Shown one piece after another: positions 43,701 through 57,772 of a stretch of DNA of 64,000 bases (position 1 is the first letter of the stretch; every line of letters starts with the position of its first letter). The notes beneath the pieces were generated by a model. That model was given only the letters and a program-made list of their open reading frames with translations. It ran no database searches and was not told the DNA's origin. This DNA is from Rhea pennata (Eukaryota > Chordata > Aves > Rheiformes > Rheidae), in the NCBI RefSeq assembly GCF_028389875.1, contig NC_084682.1:5466001-5530000 (forward strand). Reading direction: 5' to 3'. The position numbers and the translations under genes were made by a program.

Positions 43701-45548
43701 CTGACATTTAAAGATTAATACCATGCACATTTTGTAGTACTTCTTCCGCATGTGCACCCCCAGCCCCTCACTTGCATGGCTTCTCAGCAGGTTTAGTAAG
43801 CTACTCGCTGGTATGGCTAGGCTACCCTTTGGTCATCTTGTAACCTAGTCAGTTCCAGTGTAGCCAAGGCAGGGCTGGTGATTTAGAAGAACAAACATCC
43901 AGGTCCTGTGGTAGTGTATCAATTGAGTTTTCAGCACAAGAGAGAAGACTTAGCTGCATAAAGTCTGCTAAGTATCTCTACCATCTGTAAGCAGAACTTT
44001 TTAAAGTATTCCTTAACACTGCTCTATGGTGACTAGCTGTTTATCTGACAGCATGTATGCTTTTCCTGCAACAGTCAGCAGTTTGCTAAAATGACAAATC
44101 TTAATGATAAAGAAGTGTTGGAAAGTACATGAGCTAGTAGGATTTGTAAGGAAAGTACATCATCTAACATATGCTGCTCTGCCTTTAACTGAGGAAAATC
44201 ATTTCTCAAAATAGCCTTCCTTACTCCTTCATCTAATTTGCTTTGGTTTATTTCTAGCATCTAAATGAGAGTGTCTTTTAGATGTGGTACAGCTCTTATA
44301 GTAAGTGCAAATCCATGTGAGTAGGATGTATCTTGTGCTTCATAGCCAAGACAGGCTGTAGATCTGAAAGCATTTTAAAGAATACTTTGGTTGTCTTAAG
44401 ATAGAAAGTGGTTTCTACTGTTAAGTTAGTGTGCTCAAGGATGGAGTACATTAGAAGCAGTGAGTAGACTTCATTACAGCTTGTTTAGGTAGACTTGCAC
44501 TGTGAGTTCTAGTAACAGAAATGGCTACGACTGTGCTTGCTGCACAGGAATGTGTAGCGTTACATTGAATAGTCAAGTTATTTAAGGAAGAGTTGGTATT
44601 GGGGGGAGGTGTGTGTGTTGTGCACAAAATAATTTTACATTTATTTTTGCTGTTCAGTTCTAAGATTGTCCTTCACTTCTCTGAAACCAGGGAGCGTCAT
44701 GCAGATGAGAGGAGTATCATGAAAGACTAACTTCACTGGTGACGGGAGATGTCTTGCGAGGTGGGGTGTGGAGAAGCAAAATTGGGCAGTATCACCATAT
44801 GGACTGGAACCTGCAAATCTACTCTGCTTAGACTATTTGTAAATGAGAAGAGGCCTATCAGAAATAACAGTAAAACATTGTTTTGCTTTTCCTCTTGTAG
44901 CAACCCTCCGCTCAGTGAGGAAATGCTGCCTCCAGGGGAGTGGATGTGTCACCGCTGCACTGTACGCAGAAAGGTAAAGCCTCTTGTAATAAACATGCTC
45001 TCTGTTCTTCTCACTGTCCATCTAAAATGTGAACCTTTATTTTATAACTTCCTTTCCCCTTAATGTGTGCATACATTTTATATATATATATATATATATA
45101 TACGCACACCACCAGAGTTGTTCCTTATGCTCACAGTTGATAATAGCTTTGCTAGGAACAGGCCTAAAGAAAACTAAGATTTCTTGATGGAACTCTCTTG
45201 GTGGTGTTAACCTTGTTACTAGGAACCACAATACTGAAGTATCTGATATGCTTGTGTCACGCTGTGCCTCTTAAACTGGGTTTTCCTTCCCCCACTTTTG
45301 GAAAGGAAGAAAAATAAAGGCACAGAGGACATGGCTCCTATACTCAAGGAGGTGAGCTGTGTGCACATGAAATGGAAGTCCTGGTAATGCAGCTTTGGCA
45401 TCAAGGTTGTAATTCTGGTTAATGTGTGCTTCTTTAGAAGTGTGACTTCACAGCAGTTGCACTTCAGCAGAGGGTGAAATCACAGTGAGTTATGACTTCC
45501 TGGGCTGCTGAACAGGATGGGGAGGAGGTGATTGGGCAAGGCTGTGGC

Positions 45549-45616
<68 letters not shown>

Positions 45617-48600
45617 TTTCTTTCTCCTTCATGCTCTTTCTCCAGGAAGCTGTCTTGCACAATAGCACAATATAAACATCTTATTGCTGTGGCTACGTAA
45701 GACTGCATAGCAGAGGGTTTAGAAGCTGCACTAAACTATCTAGCAACTGTTTGGTTGAAGTGACACCAAAACAGATTGGAAGAAAACTGTACTGAGCTTT
45801 TTATTGCTGAACCTACTGCTCTGTTATGTTTCCAGGGTACTGTTCAGGCATCTGCCAACAGCAAAAATGAAGGTCACAAATTACAAAAACAAAACATTTT
45901 TTTCTGTATGAAAAATTGCCTAATGCTTTCATCCTTTACGGACCATTTCTGTGTTGTGGTTCATCCATGCTGGTGATGTGTTAGGCAATGGAGCAGTACA
46001 GTTGCCCTTATTAGACCATGCAGCATTCCCCTCTTGTTGCAAAACGGATCTTGCAGTGATTGCCAGGGTATTGTTTTGCTCTGCTGCAGTTCTCTCTGCC
46101 TGCCTTGCTCCAGAGAATCCTATCATCAGAGATGGCAGTGTTGTTTGCATTTTGTGCTTGTATATTCTCAAGCTGACCTTTTCATTCCCTATTGGATTTG
46201 GACACACTGCAAGGGTTAATAAACTACATTGACACTGAATGATCTAGCGTGTAGTTTCTCAGTGTTGGTTAGCAAATTAAACTGAATTTTCTCGTTTATC
46301 AAATGTTTAGGACTAGATGCTGTGAAACATTGTCCAGATCTGAACTCATATACAGTTAACCTGAAAAGGGAGAGATGTGTTAGTTTTCTTCCTTGTCTTT
46401 GGTTCCCTTCAGCTGTTCTGTAGTCTGAATGTTAGCTACAACCAAACTTTAGTAGGTCAAATCTTTAATGACTTGATGGGGGAAGTTTTAGTAAGTGGAT
46501 CTAGCTTTTTCAGATGCTGTTTGTCTTCAACTGCATATTTGTTAAGGTTGATGTGCTTTGTTTGTGACCTCCATGATAAGCCTGCCTATTCATGTCGTGC
46601 AGAAGCGAGAACAGAAGAAAGAGCTGGGGCAGGTAAATGGATTGGTGGACAAATCTGGGAAAAGGACCACCTCCCCCACCAGTGACGCAGACCTGTTGGA
46701 CAGGTCTAGCAGCAGCATCAGGTCTAATGCGCATGCCAGGATCTTGGAAAGGAGAGCAAGCCGGCCTGGCACTCCTACATCCAATGCCAGCACCGAGACC
46801 CCCAACTCAGAGCAGAATGATGTCGATGAGGACATAATTGACGTGGATGATGACTCTGCCATTGCAGAAATGGACTGTGGGCAGCCCCAGCTGAAGCGAC
46901 CCTTTGAGCTTCTTATTGCTGCTGCCATGGAAAGGAACCCAACGCAGTTCCAGTTGCCGAATGAACTGACCTGCACCACAGCACTTCCAGGTAAGCAAAG
47001 GGTTGCTTAGTGTTGATAGAGGTCTCTACAGGTGCAGCGTGCTGCCATCTTGGCTTTTTTCCTTCTCGACTCCTTAGTAGTTCTGGTTCCAGTGACACTA
47101 ACTGGTGAAAGTGGAGGGTGCAGGAGTATCCCTGGTGTTTGTCCAGCTGTCTCACAGTAGGCAGCTTCTCACATTCCCCAGGATGTGGGCTGTGGGTGCT
47201 CTGCCATGGCCAGTGACTCCACCTCCATAAGGACTTGTAATAGACAAGCGCATGTACTTTCTGTTGTCAGCTTAGGCTAGATCATCAATCTGAAGAAAAT
47301 TCTTCCAATTGCCCAAATACCTGATTTTTGACTTGGAGTGATAATCTAGTCAAGTAATGATTTAACATGTAGGATGTCACTTGAATGATTAGGTATAAAG
47401 TATGCTGACCTTTAAAGCCATTAGTCTGTCATTGAAGGCCAGATTTAGTGGTTGATAAGGCTTCCCTAAAGAGCTTTTTGCCTATTCTGTTTGTGTCTGC
47501 CTCAGATGATTACACGTATCTATCAGGAAGCAAAACCTTGCTGTGTGGGTAACCCAGAGCCCTTTCTAATTTACTTTTAGGTACTAGTAAGAGGAGGAGA
47601 AAGGAAGAAACCACAGGAAAGAATGTCAAGAAAGCACAACACGAATTAGACCACAATGGTTTGGTTCCCTTGCCAGTGAAAGTCTGCTTCACATGCAACA
47701 GGTACTTGACTTTTCCAGGGAAGTTATTTGGTGTGGCTGTACCCTTCACAGGAACAAAGTTGAATGAACTGAATAGGTTAAATGACCTGTTTCCTTTCCC
47801 ATTCCCCTTCAGTACTTGCTTGTAATCCTCTAAACAAATGAGGAAATAATTATCTTTGCTAAATAACAGATGTTTAACCATGGTACGTGTAGGTGTGGCT
47901 TCTGTGGTCCTGTGCTGCTGTAGGAGGTTTTAAAATATAATGTGAAGAGACTAAGCCATTCTGTCTTCAGTATTTGTCTGGTAACAAAAATTCTGAAGTG
48001 ATAGTGGCTTAGAAAACAGAGATGTTTGTTTATGGTTCATAAAGGAAGTATGCAAGGAGGTGACCTTTAGGAAACAGAAATCTACTGAGAGAGATATAAG
48101 CCTGAGGCAAATAGAGGTACTGTGCTGAAAGAGTAAATGAAAAAAATACTAAAATATTGCCATTGTTGTAAGTGCAGAAAAAATGAACAGATAAATCCCA
48201 ACCCAAAATTTCCATGAAAATTAAAAAAAAAAATTATATCAGGAACCCAACCGGTTTGAGTGAAGTGGGCTGGAGATTCAGCTGGGCTTTTGTGAGGGGC
48301 AAGTGGTGACTTTGTCATAGAGTAAGGACTTTAAAGCCTGGAGAATTGGGTATATTAGCTTTTTAGAGTTTGAGACCTGTTACGAGAACATATCAATCGT
48401 GTTCAAGTAAACATCCCAACTTCATACAAGATGCTTCTGAGGAAAATTGCACAAGGTCGACTTGAAGTTGCTTATGTGAATCTGACAGGTGCTTGCAGCT
48501 TTCCAGCAAAGGGATCTCTTCCTGCCAAAGGACCTCTTCTGGACTGAGAAGCCCTCATGTGCATGGGCAAGTCTGTCTGCCTCAAGTGGGCCTTGCAGAA

Positions 48601-51600
48601 GACCCGTTTAGATCAAATTACAAATCTGAAACCTAATTTTAGATGCAAGTAACGTAGTTCAGGAGAATTGATGGGGAAGGATAAGCTGAAGTGGTTAGCC
48701 GTGCTTGTCTGTGTATTCAGTAAATAGTCTCCGTACTGAATATTGCATATAGGAAATAAGATATGTCTCTCTCTTGCAGGAGTTGCAGAGTGGCACCTCT
48801 AATTCAGTGTGATTACTGCCCACTCCTGTTCCACATGGACTGTCTGGAGCCACCTCTTACTGCTATGCCTCTGGGTAGATGGATGTGTCCAAATCATATT
48901 GAACATGTGGTGGTAAGCTGGACTATGCTTGCAGTATGGTAACTGGATGCTGGATTGGAACCTGACAGGTCTATTAAAGGACAAAGTACAACAAATGTAA
49001 AACAGCTCCTGAGCTCTTATTGCTCCTGTAACGCTTGTAAAGCCCCTGCTGCAAGCAACAAGCTCTCCAAAGGAATATGATGCTGCTATCTGCAATAAAA
49101 TATAAAGATGAGGGAACTCCTTCCTGTAACTGAAGCTAACAGCTTAAATTGTGGCTTACTGACTGCTTGTCTAATTTTTAGACAGAACTCCTTAAAGCCT
49201 AGATAAGCGTCCAGAACTGTAACACAAAGCAGCTCAGAGCTACAAATAGGGGAAATAATTCTTTGCATGCTTAATCCAAAAAAACTTTCATTTCAAGAGG
49301 GTGTTTATGTTTATGGAAAAGCGGTGTACTTGAGACTAAATACGTGGGAAACAGGGCTGAAACAAAGGGCTTGTGTCTAGAGAAACTGCTTCTTAGAGCA
49401 CTGATGCCTCATAGTAGGCCTCTAAATGCTTTCTTATTCACCTCCAGCAATATACCTTTTACCAGAAATGGTTAGTGCTGCAGGAAACAAATAGTTTAAA
49501 GCTGAATGATGCTGTACTGCCAGTGCTACAAGGCGTTATGAAAGTCATAGGATGCATTAGGATGACCCACAGACCCTTAACTACTGTGGCATTATCTGAT
49601 CACTCAGCTGAACCAGAAGAACTTGACCCTGAGTAATCGGTGCCGAGTATTTGACCGGTTCCAGGATACTATATCTCAGCATGTTGTCAAAGTGGATTTC
49701 TTAAACCGAATCCATAAGAAACATCCTCCAAATCGCAGAGTTCTTCAATCAGTGAAGAGAAAAGGTTTGAAGGTGAGTGTAAATAAGTAGATGTTGGTGA
49801 AATTACCCATGTAAGAATTTTAGTTTGGAAGAGAAACCAACATGCCCCATAGGGATAGCTCTTGGGACAGGAGGAAGAAGGTGATGTCTGAAGGAATGAA
49901 TTGGCAAGAGTTCTGAAAGTCATCAGTCCAGAGTGGTGAGTCTTCACTGCGAGTAGGAGTTAAGAACCTCTTTACTCAGCCAAGTATAAGGCTCAGCTAT
50001 TAGAAGTAAGCCTTTAAATCTAGTATAAGCATAAAAAGGACAATGGAAAACTTCCGGAAGGTGGGCCTAGAGTCAGAATCAGGGCTGCTGCATGTACTAT
50101 GTTAAACCTGGAAGAATATTGTGCAGCCAGAATGCCTACACAATACCGTAGAGAGATTTTTAAGTGTTTCCCTTGGTGTTTTTTGCATGACTTTTATACT
50201 GAGGTCACCACACTGTACTGAAGACATGCCTGACCTTAGCAAAAGAATCCTGTTAATTTTAGCACAGTTGCATCATTTAAAGTATTTTTTTAATACTTAC
50301 ACTAAACATTTCAGGGATTTTTTTTTTTTATTTTCTTTGGAATCAGAAAGCAGCAAACCCTAAGCATAGTGCTGGTTAGGCACTTTACTACTTGGTTATT
50401 CTTGAGTACTTGATTCTCATATGTGATCTTCTTTCTCTACAATGTAGGTTCCTGATGCTATAAAATCCCAATACCGGCTTCCACCCCCATTACTTGCGCC
50501 TGCAGCTATTAGAGATGGCGAGCTGATCTGTAATGGGATCCCTGAGGAACCCTTGCAGAAGCACCTTTTGAACACTGAGCACTTAGCCAGCCAGTCAGAA
50601 CAACAGGAGGTAAATGAAGTCAAATGTTTGTACTCCCACCTATAGTTGCTTTGGTGCAAAGATCTTTTCCATTTCAGTCATGATCAGAGCAGTTATCTAG
50701 GAAACCAGTCTCAAAATCATATGTCTGGAGGTGACATCTTGTCTCATCTCTGACATCCTTGCCTATGAAAACTTTGTTTTGCCTTTCTAGGTAAAATGTA
50801 AAACTGATTTGACACTTACCTAAAGTGGTGAAATAGTCTTTTGGCCGAGTGTGGAGTTGAGGGCTTTCTGTCTAGTTGCACATTCACATACACAAGCATC
50901 TTGGGAAGAACCAAAAGCCTTATGTATCTGTGGAGAGTTACTTTTTAAAGAAGTAGAAGATAACGATTCATCTTTGCTTGGATTTATCCACGAAGCACTG
51001 CAGAGCTTAAAACATTGAACAAATATGTTGGCGGTCTTCTATTTTGTGTAGAAGAAAGGTGCTTCCCACCCCTACTTTTAGCAGGTGTCTTGCTGTAATA
51101 TGAGGTATTTCTTCTCTAGCATGTTGCAGAGTAAACTACTGGATTATGTTTGGAGAGAAGCCCATATTAGTGGAAGATACGTGTGTAGCCAGCCGAAGAG
51201 TTTTAACGCTTACGTGAGAAGAGAGGGGAAAACTAGGGGATAAAGAAGTGCATCTGTTGCCTTTTCCCCCTTGTAATCTCAGCTCCTGCGTGCACTGTTC
51301 CAAGCACAGAGATAAATTGTACTTAATTTTGGTTGTGCTTATGTTACAACATTTGGACAACGTTTTCTCCCAAGTCTAGATTAGCATCAGAACAGATAAT
51401 GTATTTTCACACTGTATCTGAGTGATTACCATCACAGTAAGGCAGCTGAATTTCTTCAAACTGGGTGAAGGATGGAGTAATTTCTGAGAGTTGGAGCACT
51501 GTCTGCCTGTGAAGCTAACAATGCACTTTTTTTCCCTCCTCCCAGTGGCTCTGTAGTGTTGTTGCGCTCCAGTGCAGCATATTGAAACATTTATCTGCTA

Positions 51601-54600
51601 AGCAGATGACTTCGCTTTGGGACTCTGAACAAACAGAGAAGGCTGATATTAAGCCTGTTATTGTGGCAGATGGCTCGCTCGCCAATCCTTACCAGGCAGC
51701 TGACAAGGCACCCACACCTTCCCTCTATTCCATGTCATCCTGCACCTCAGGGATTACCACCCAGAATTCCTTGAGTTCCTCGCAATCCCAGCAGACTTTA
51801 TCACAGGAAGATGTCAACTGCAGCTCTTGTATAGATAAATCCAAGAAGGTGTCATCTTGTGGGACTTCTAATGGGCCGACAGCCTCTGACGTTAAAGTAA
51901 ACGGTCCTCATTTCTATGGCGTTTCCTCTGAACCTTCAGCACAGTTGACTGACCCCCAGAGGCTAATTGGATCTAGTAATACAATACCTGTTTTGTCTCA
52001 TCGGCAAATGTGGCCTAGGCCCCTCACGCCCCCAGCAACTTGTGGACTTCTGAATCACACAATTGGAACCATTGTCAAAACGGAGAACGTAGCAGGACCT
52101 ATTTCTTGTGCACAAAGAGGTTCTGTGCCAGTCACAAGTATGCCTACTTCCATATCAAGCTCCTGTGCCAGCCTGGAGACCACCAGCACTTTGCAAAGAA
52201 AGAATGTCCAGACACAGATAGGACCGCCACTGACAGCAGACCTGCGATCTATGGGCTCCCCTCTGACTGCCACTAGGGCTCTTACCCCTCCACAAGCTAC
52301 AGGAGATGGGATCTCTGTTGGATCCACAAACAGATTCTGTTCACCAGCACCACCTTCAGGTAAGTGTCGAACAGCTGATCTTGGCCCCAGGGCTGAGAAA
52401 GTTTTCAAGTTAAGTGTTACTCCTGAACCTCTAGACTCTTACATTATGCCCTGATTTAACTGGGGAATGAGACTTGCTGTGGAGAGCAGCAAGAAGCTTG
52501 TCAAGTCTCTTCTGTCTTTGGCCTTTTTGTGGGAACCATGAGATGTATTTTACTGAGTGCATGTAGCTAATAGGTGAACTGTCTTGAGAAGCAGGGAAGC
52601 AGATCAGTTTAGTCTGGACATTAACACTAGTTTTAAATCTATTGGCTGCTGTCTTGCTGTTTTGACAACTGGCCACTCCAGTGCTGCCTTAAAGCTGCTG
52701 ATCTGTTTTAAAGTATTAGCTTGGTTGCAGGATAGTCTTCTTCACAAGAGCAGCTTACAAGGTGACTGTCCTGGTGATGGTTCTGTTTCCTTGTACAGAT
52801 GATTTAAGTCTTGAGCTGCACAGCCTTGATAGAGAAGCAATTTCCCCCAACACTGTATCCTGTTTAGTATCTGCTGCCCTATTAATATAGGGTAGTTATG
52901 GCCTGGATATGCCAGCTCTACCTTGAGTTGTACCCAGAAACCTTGCTGTTAAAGTGCATATGCCCGTTTTTCAATATGAAAACATCAGGTCAAAGATCTT
53001 GATAAATGAGTGAGAGTGATTTCTCCTGACTCCTAAATTTTGCTTGAATAAGCTTTCACTTAAAGCATTCTCCTTCTCTTGTCCTCTAAATCAGCTCAAA
53101 ACTTACTGTTAAACCCTTTGTGGAAGTTCACTGGAAAGAATGCAACAGAGCTGTATCATCAGTTCTCTTCTTGCAGTTCCTAGTTGCTTAGTGTCAGGCT
53201 TGTGTGGAGGTATGTATGTAGATCTGGTGATTGCAAGTAGCAGAGGCAACATCTGCATATTGTTCTCTAAGAAATTCCTTTTTCGAGTAACTTCTGAGCT
53301 TTATTTCTTGTTTGAAATCTGCTCACAGGGCAGCTGAGTTCCTTGCTCTTTGCTGAGCCAACTTGAGTTACTCTAGTCTGCTAGCTTGACTGTGCCCTTA
53401 GAAATGCAAGGCTGAGAGAACTTCTGGTAGAGGAAAAAGGGACCATATTGCAAACAACTTCTTGCTTGTGGTTTGAAGAGCACGGCAAGCCCTGTATAGT
53501 TCTGCAGCTATTTAATTGAGATGTTAAGTCATTGCTTTAAGTGCAAAGTTTGGGATCTGCGCAATGCATATTAAAACATTGTGCTACAGTTACAACTCTT
53601 GTGGGAGACTTAAATGTTTAGGCAAACTTTCTGTCTAACATGATGTATATGTATGTTTAAATATTTATAACAAATCTTAAACAATGGTCTGATAAGCGAG
53701 TGCACATTTTGTTGCTGGGTATGAAAAATGAATCATTTGCCACCTTTTGCCGTAAGTTTCAGACTTACAGGAGTTCTAAGCAGACCAATTCAAGATAAGA
53801 ACTGGATATCTAATATGCATTAAAGGGATTTTGTTTCCTGGCATTTGCCATTGTCTTTCAGCTGTATAATCACAGCCAAAGCAATAGGATCTTATTTTTG
53901 TAAGTAATCAGTTCTGCCTATGACTGTCACAATCTTACCAGCCAGTGAAGTGAACCAAGACTTGGTAATTATGCAGAAAATGAAATGCAGCAAATGTACT
54001 TCTTATACATGTTCGGACTTAGGCATGCTGCTTAGAAAACTTCTGCAGGTTTAGCAAGCTCTTAAGTTCCTAGGGACTTGGAGCTCATCAATCTCTGTAG
54101 TGTGGCATCACTTGCAATTTCTCATGGCTTCTTCAAATGGGGAACAGGAGCTTGAATAGGTCCAGAATTCCTCTGACAACTGAAGTTGATGGAAAAGTGT
54201 TTGAGGCAGGCTCATCCTTCTGTGAAGGGAAGAAAGCTAATGGTCTCTAATTCAGGCCTTTTCTTCAAAACATGTCTACAAGCAATTTAGAGCAGCTTGT
54301 AAACTAAGTGTAATCTGAGGGCTGAGTGCATATCTCACAAACATCACAGTGACATATCTTCTCTGCACCATCTTTCTCTGTAGATGGTAAGGTCAGTCCC
54401 AGCACCTTATCCATAGGAAGCGCTTTAACTCTGCCCTCATCACTCACATCAAACTCTGCAGCTATGTTGGACCTCACCAATTCCCTGAAAGCATTTGTGG
54501 ATGGCGGTGAGTATTTAGTTCATTGTCAGTCTCTGCTAGCGCTATGCATTCTGTGCGCTTGCTTGCCTAGAGCATTTGGTCTGTGCTTAAGGAGGAGTCC

Positions 54601-57600
54601 TAGTGATAAAAGAGAGGTTGCAGTCAGGTGAGGGAGGGGTTGGGTATACATTACCTTAAATATATCACATGCTTCCCTACTTGTGGTGTTGTCAAGGCAG
54701 CAAAGCTAATGAAGTGTTTCTGCCTGAAGCTTTTCTGGGGAATGATCAAAATGCTATTGCACAGGCTGCTTGCCAGGTGGAATTCACATGCAGAAACCTG
54801 CAGCCCTCCTGTGTTATGGTGCTAGCTGCAATCTGGAGGTGTTCCTGATGTGTACAAAGTCCAACAATTCTAGATCTTGTCAAGCAGTCACCTAAGTGGT
54901 GACACCTTAATGGGTCAGTTAATTTTCTGAATTATTTCTGCTTCTGTCAGTCTTCTAGACTGGCACATTTATATATTCCTCTTATTGCACTTGGCAAGAA
55001 ATGCCAAATCTTAATGTCTTCAGGAGGAGTGACTTCAGGAGAAGACTGCTAAACAGCAATCATTGGTAGTGTAGTGAGGCTGCTGCCAGTGACTGCTTCT
55101 ACATCTGAAGATCAGTCTTTCTTGCATTCCCAGTTTGACCCTCTTTTCTTGGGTGAACCTCAACTGCTCAGCTTAGCCCAGACTACCTCTCTGCTATCAA
55201 GAAGGGCCATTATATCTCTGCTTCTTCTGCTTGCTCTTTTTTAACTGTCATTCATGTGAAGACAGCTCTTAAAAGAGGTTAGCCAACCTGTTTGCTACCA
55301 GAAAGCAGATCTCCATAGGGCTTTACAAATAGAAATACTTAAGCTATCAGCAACATATCTGCTTTAAAACTTGTTAATAATATTGTCTTAATTACCATGT
55401 TTTGTTTGACTGATTCTGCTTTGAAAGCAAGTGACTCAAGAATGAGCCTGAGCCACTCCAAAAGTGATTGGTTACTCCCTTCCTCTGTAATGTAAAATTA
55501 GACTTTTTGACCAGATAACAAAGCTTCACAAGAAATATCCAACCTGCTGCCCAAAGGGGCAAGGTCCATCTCTACAGATTTGTAGATTCTGAACTGTAAC
55601 AGCAGTTTTCAACTTATTAGTCCCTGTTCCCTGAACTTCACTTGCTGGCTGAACTATAGCTTTCCATAGCTCATGAGCCATAGCTCATGCTCTCCCCACA
55701 CACTGCTAAAATGAAATTATATAAAGTAATAGATCATCTGTGTGTAAAATTCTTGATATTACAAAACTTTGCTGAAGCAAATGGCAAGTTTGAAAGTGGG
55801 ACAGATAAATCCAGTGCAGCTCAGATGGCACCCTTTCTATGAATAACCTACTAATTGCTTTTTGTTTATTAACAGAGATTGAGATAAATATGTTGGATGA
55901 GCAGCTGATCAAGTTTCTGGCCTTGCAGAGAATACATCAGCTCTTTCCTTCCAAAGCTCAGTCTATAGCAAGCAGTGTCACTTCCCATCAGCAGTCTCCT
56001 ATGGGAAACCACATTGAAGGTAAGAGCAGCCTTAGAATAGTTGATTTATGTTGAGCCATAACTTTTTGGCGCTACCTTGCCTTTTCATTCAAGGAGATCT
56101 TTCCTCTTTTGGTATCTGGCAGATGCCACCTTTTCCATTTCTTTCCTTTCATCCCTCTCCTGGATATCCATTGGTCTGAAATTCCTTCAGATCCCTCTAC
56201 GTAATTTTGTACAAACTATGACAATGAAAACACCTTCAATAAAGTGTCAATGGACCTTCTGATTTTTCTGCTAGTAATCTTTAGTGAAGTTGTATATTGT
56301 TCATCTTACAACTAGCAAGAAAGGAGAAGGCTCAGCTGCCTTTTTTTTACCCGCCTTTGAAATGGGCAAGAAATGTGTAAAATCCTGCTTTCTTTCTGGA
56401 GAAGCTGCCTGTGGGACAAATACATGAACAGGAGAAACGTGGGCACAGAATATACGCTTCAGTATGAAGTTGTCTTTGCCCACTCAGAATAACGTCACTG
56501 TGAAGCTGAAGCACTAAATGCAACCAAAATAGTGGAAAACAGCTTGCGCTTCTGTTGGGAATCTCCAGGGATGTCAGTTCAGCATGGGTTTTGTTTGTTA
56601 TGGTCACTGGTATTGGCATCACTAACACCCACAGTTGCACTGGGAATGTGTCGTCTTGTTCTTCTGAATACAGTTGGTAAGTTTAATCTGCTTTCAGGTG
56701 CTAACTGGAAAGCTTTGTTGTGGGAGCAGTTGTTTGTTCCCCATCTGCTAGGCCTAAGGGTAAATATTCAAGATAACATCTTTGTAAGCCAGCTAGTATC
56801 AGTAACCTTCTGAAACTGTGCTTGTCTGTTCACATGCTCGCTTGCTGCTATAGCATTGCAGCATTCCCTAAATACTTTGTCAGTCCTCTGTTAAATACTG
56901 CTGTAGGTCACAGCACCAGGCTGTGATACGAGCTGCTTTCCTGTGCTGCTCCCAGCCAGTCAACTTCTGGAAATTCTTCAGCAGTCTGCCTCCCAAAAGG
57001 CAGGTTGATGCTGTCTTAATCCATTGACCCATTTGGATGGGAATGGATGCATCCAGCTGACTGCTTAGCATTGATGACAAAATCCTAGATCTAAAACTTC
57101 TAGGAAGCTCCTTTAAATCAGCAAAAACAAACAGCTGAAAGGACTTGTGCAGGGCAGCTGTGTGGAAATGGGAACCTGCACTTTTCAGCTGTGTTGAGTG
57201 CTGCATGCATGTCCAGTAATGCTGCTTAATCTGGCCCTGTTCTTGACATCACTGACTCTGCAAACAAACTCTCATAATCCTCATGTTCTTTGATTTCACA
57301 CTCTTGGTGTAAAACTGTCATGCAGGTGTGACACTAGGAGAGGCCTAAACTGTGTGGATAAAAGGAGCTTATCTCCAAAAGACAGCTACTCAAATCCTGG
57401 CCAGGCCTGTATGGTCCAGAATTTGGTATCTGTTCCATGCAAGATGATTTTCTGCCCAGTTAACGCAGGCATTTGAGAATGTGTGACTTGAACTCAGCTG
57501 GCAGAGGGCTGCTTTAGAGACCCAATCCTGGACCAGCCATTGTTGAATTTTGCTATGAGGAGTAACCTTAGAGAAAAGGAGTCCGCTCAGTAAATCGTCC

Positions 57601-57739
57601 TCTCCTGAGAATTAGGTTAATCCCTGCAAAAGGCCTGTTCAGCCTGTGCATTTTTTCCTGCAGTTTACCTAGAAGTTAAATTACAGCTGTTAAGTTAGTG
57701 ACATTGACCAGCACCAAGCCTTATTTTTCTTTTTTCTTT

Positions 57740-57772
<33 letters not shown>

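Larger units (their letters stand above)
30854..44900 (+). other. PHF12 intron 2, 14 kb of AT-richer DNA
   Basis: No second gene, RNA gene, CR1 3' end or LTR pair was recognised on either strand. Content is unique sequence with short open frames lacking splice-bounded coding character, a poly(T) at 37695-37720, a 26-nt palindrome at 39251-39276 and AT microsatellite-like sequence at 39245-39360. GC falls abruptly after about 31.4 kb. Confidence 0.7.

Noticed and set aside
30854-44900. Transposon copies (CR1, LTR elements, SINEs) or RNA genes in the large intron
   Set aside because: I looked for CR1 3' ends, paired long terminal repeats, A-tailed units and tRNA boxes and recognised none. Old, diverged copies could be missed without a search.
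45480-45708. Minus-strand open frames rich in Arg-Glu repeats
   Set aside because: Translation of the (CT)n microsatellite.
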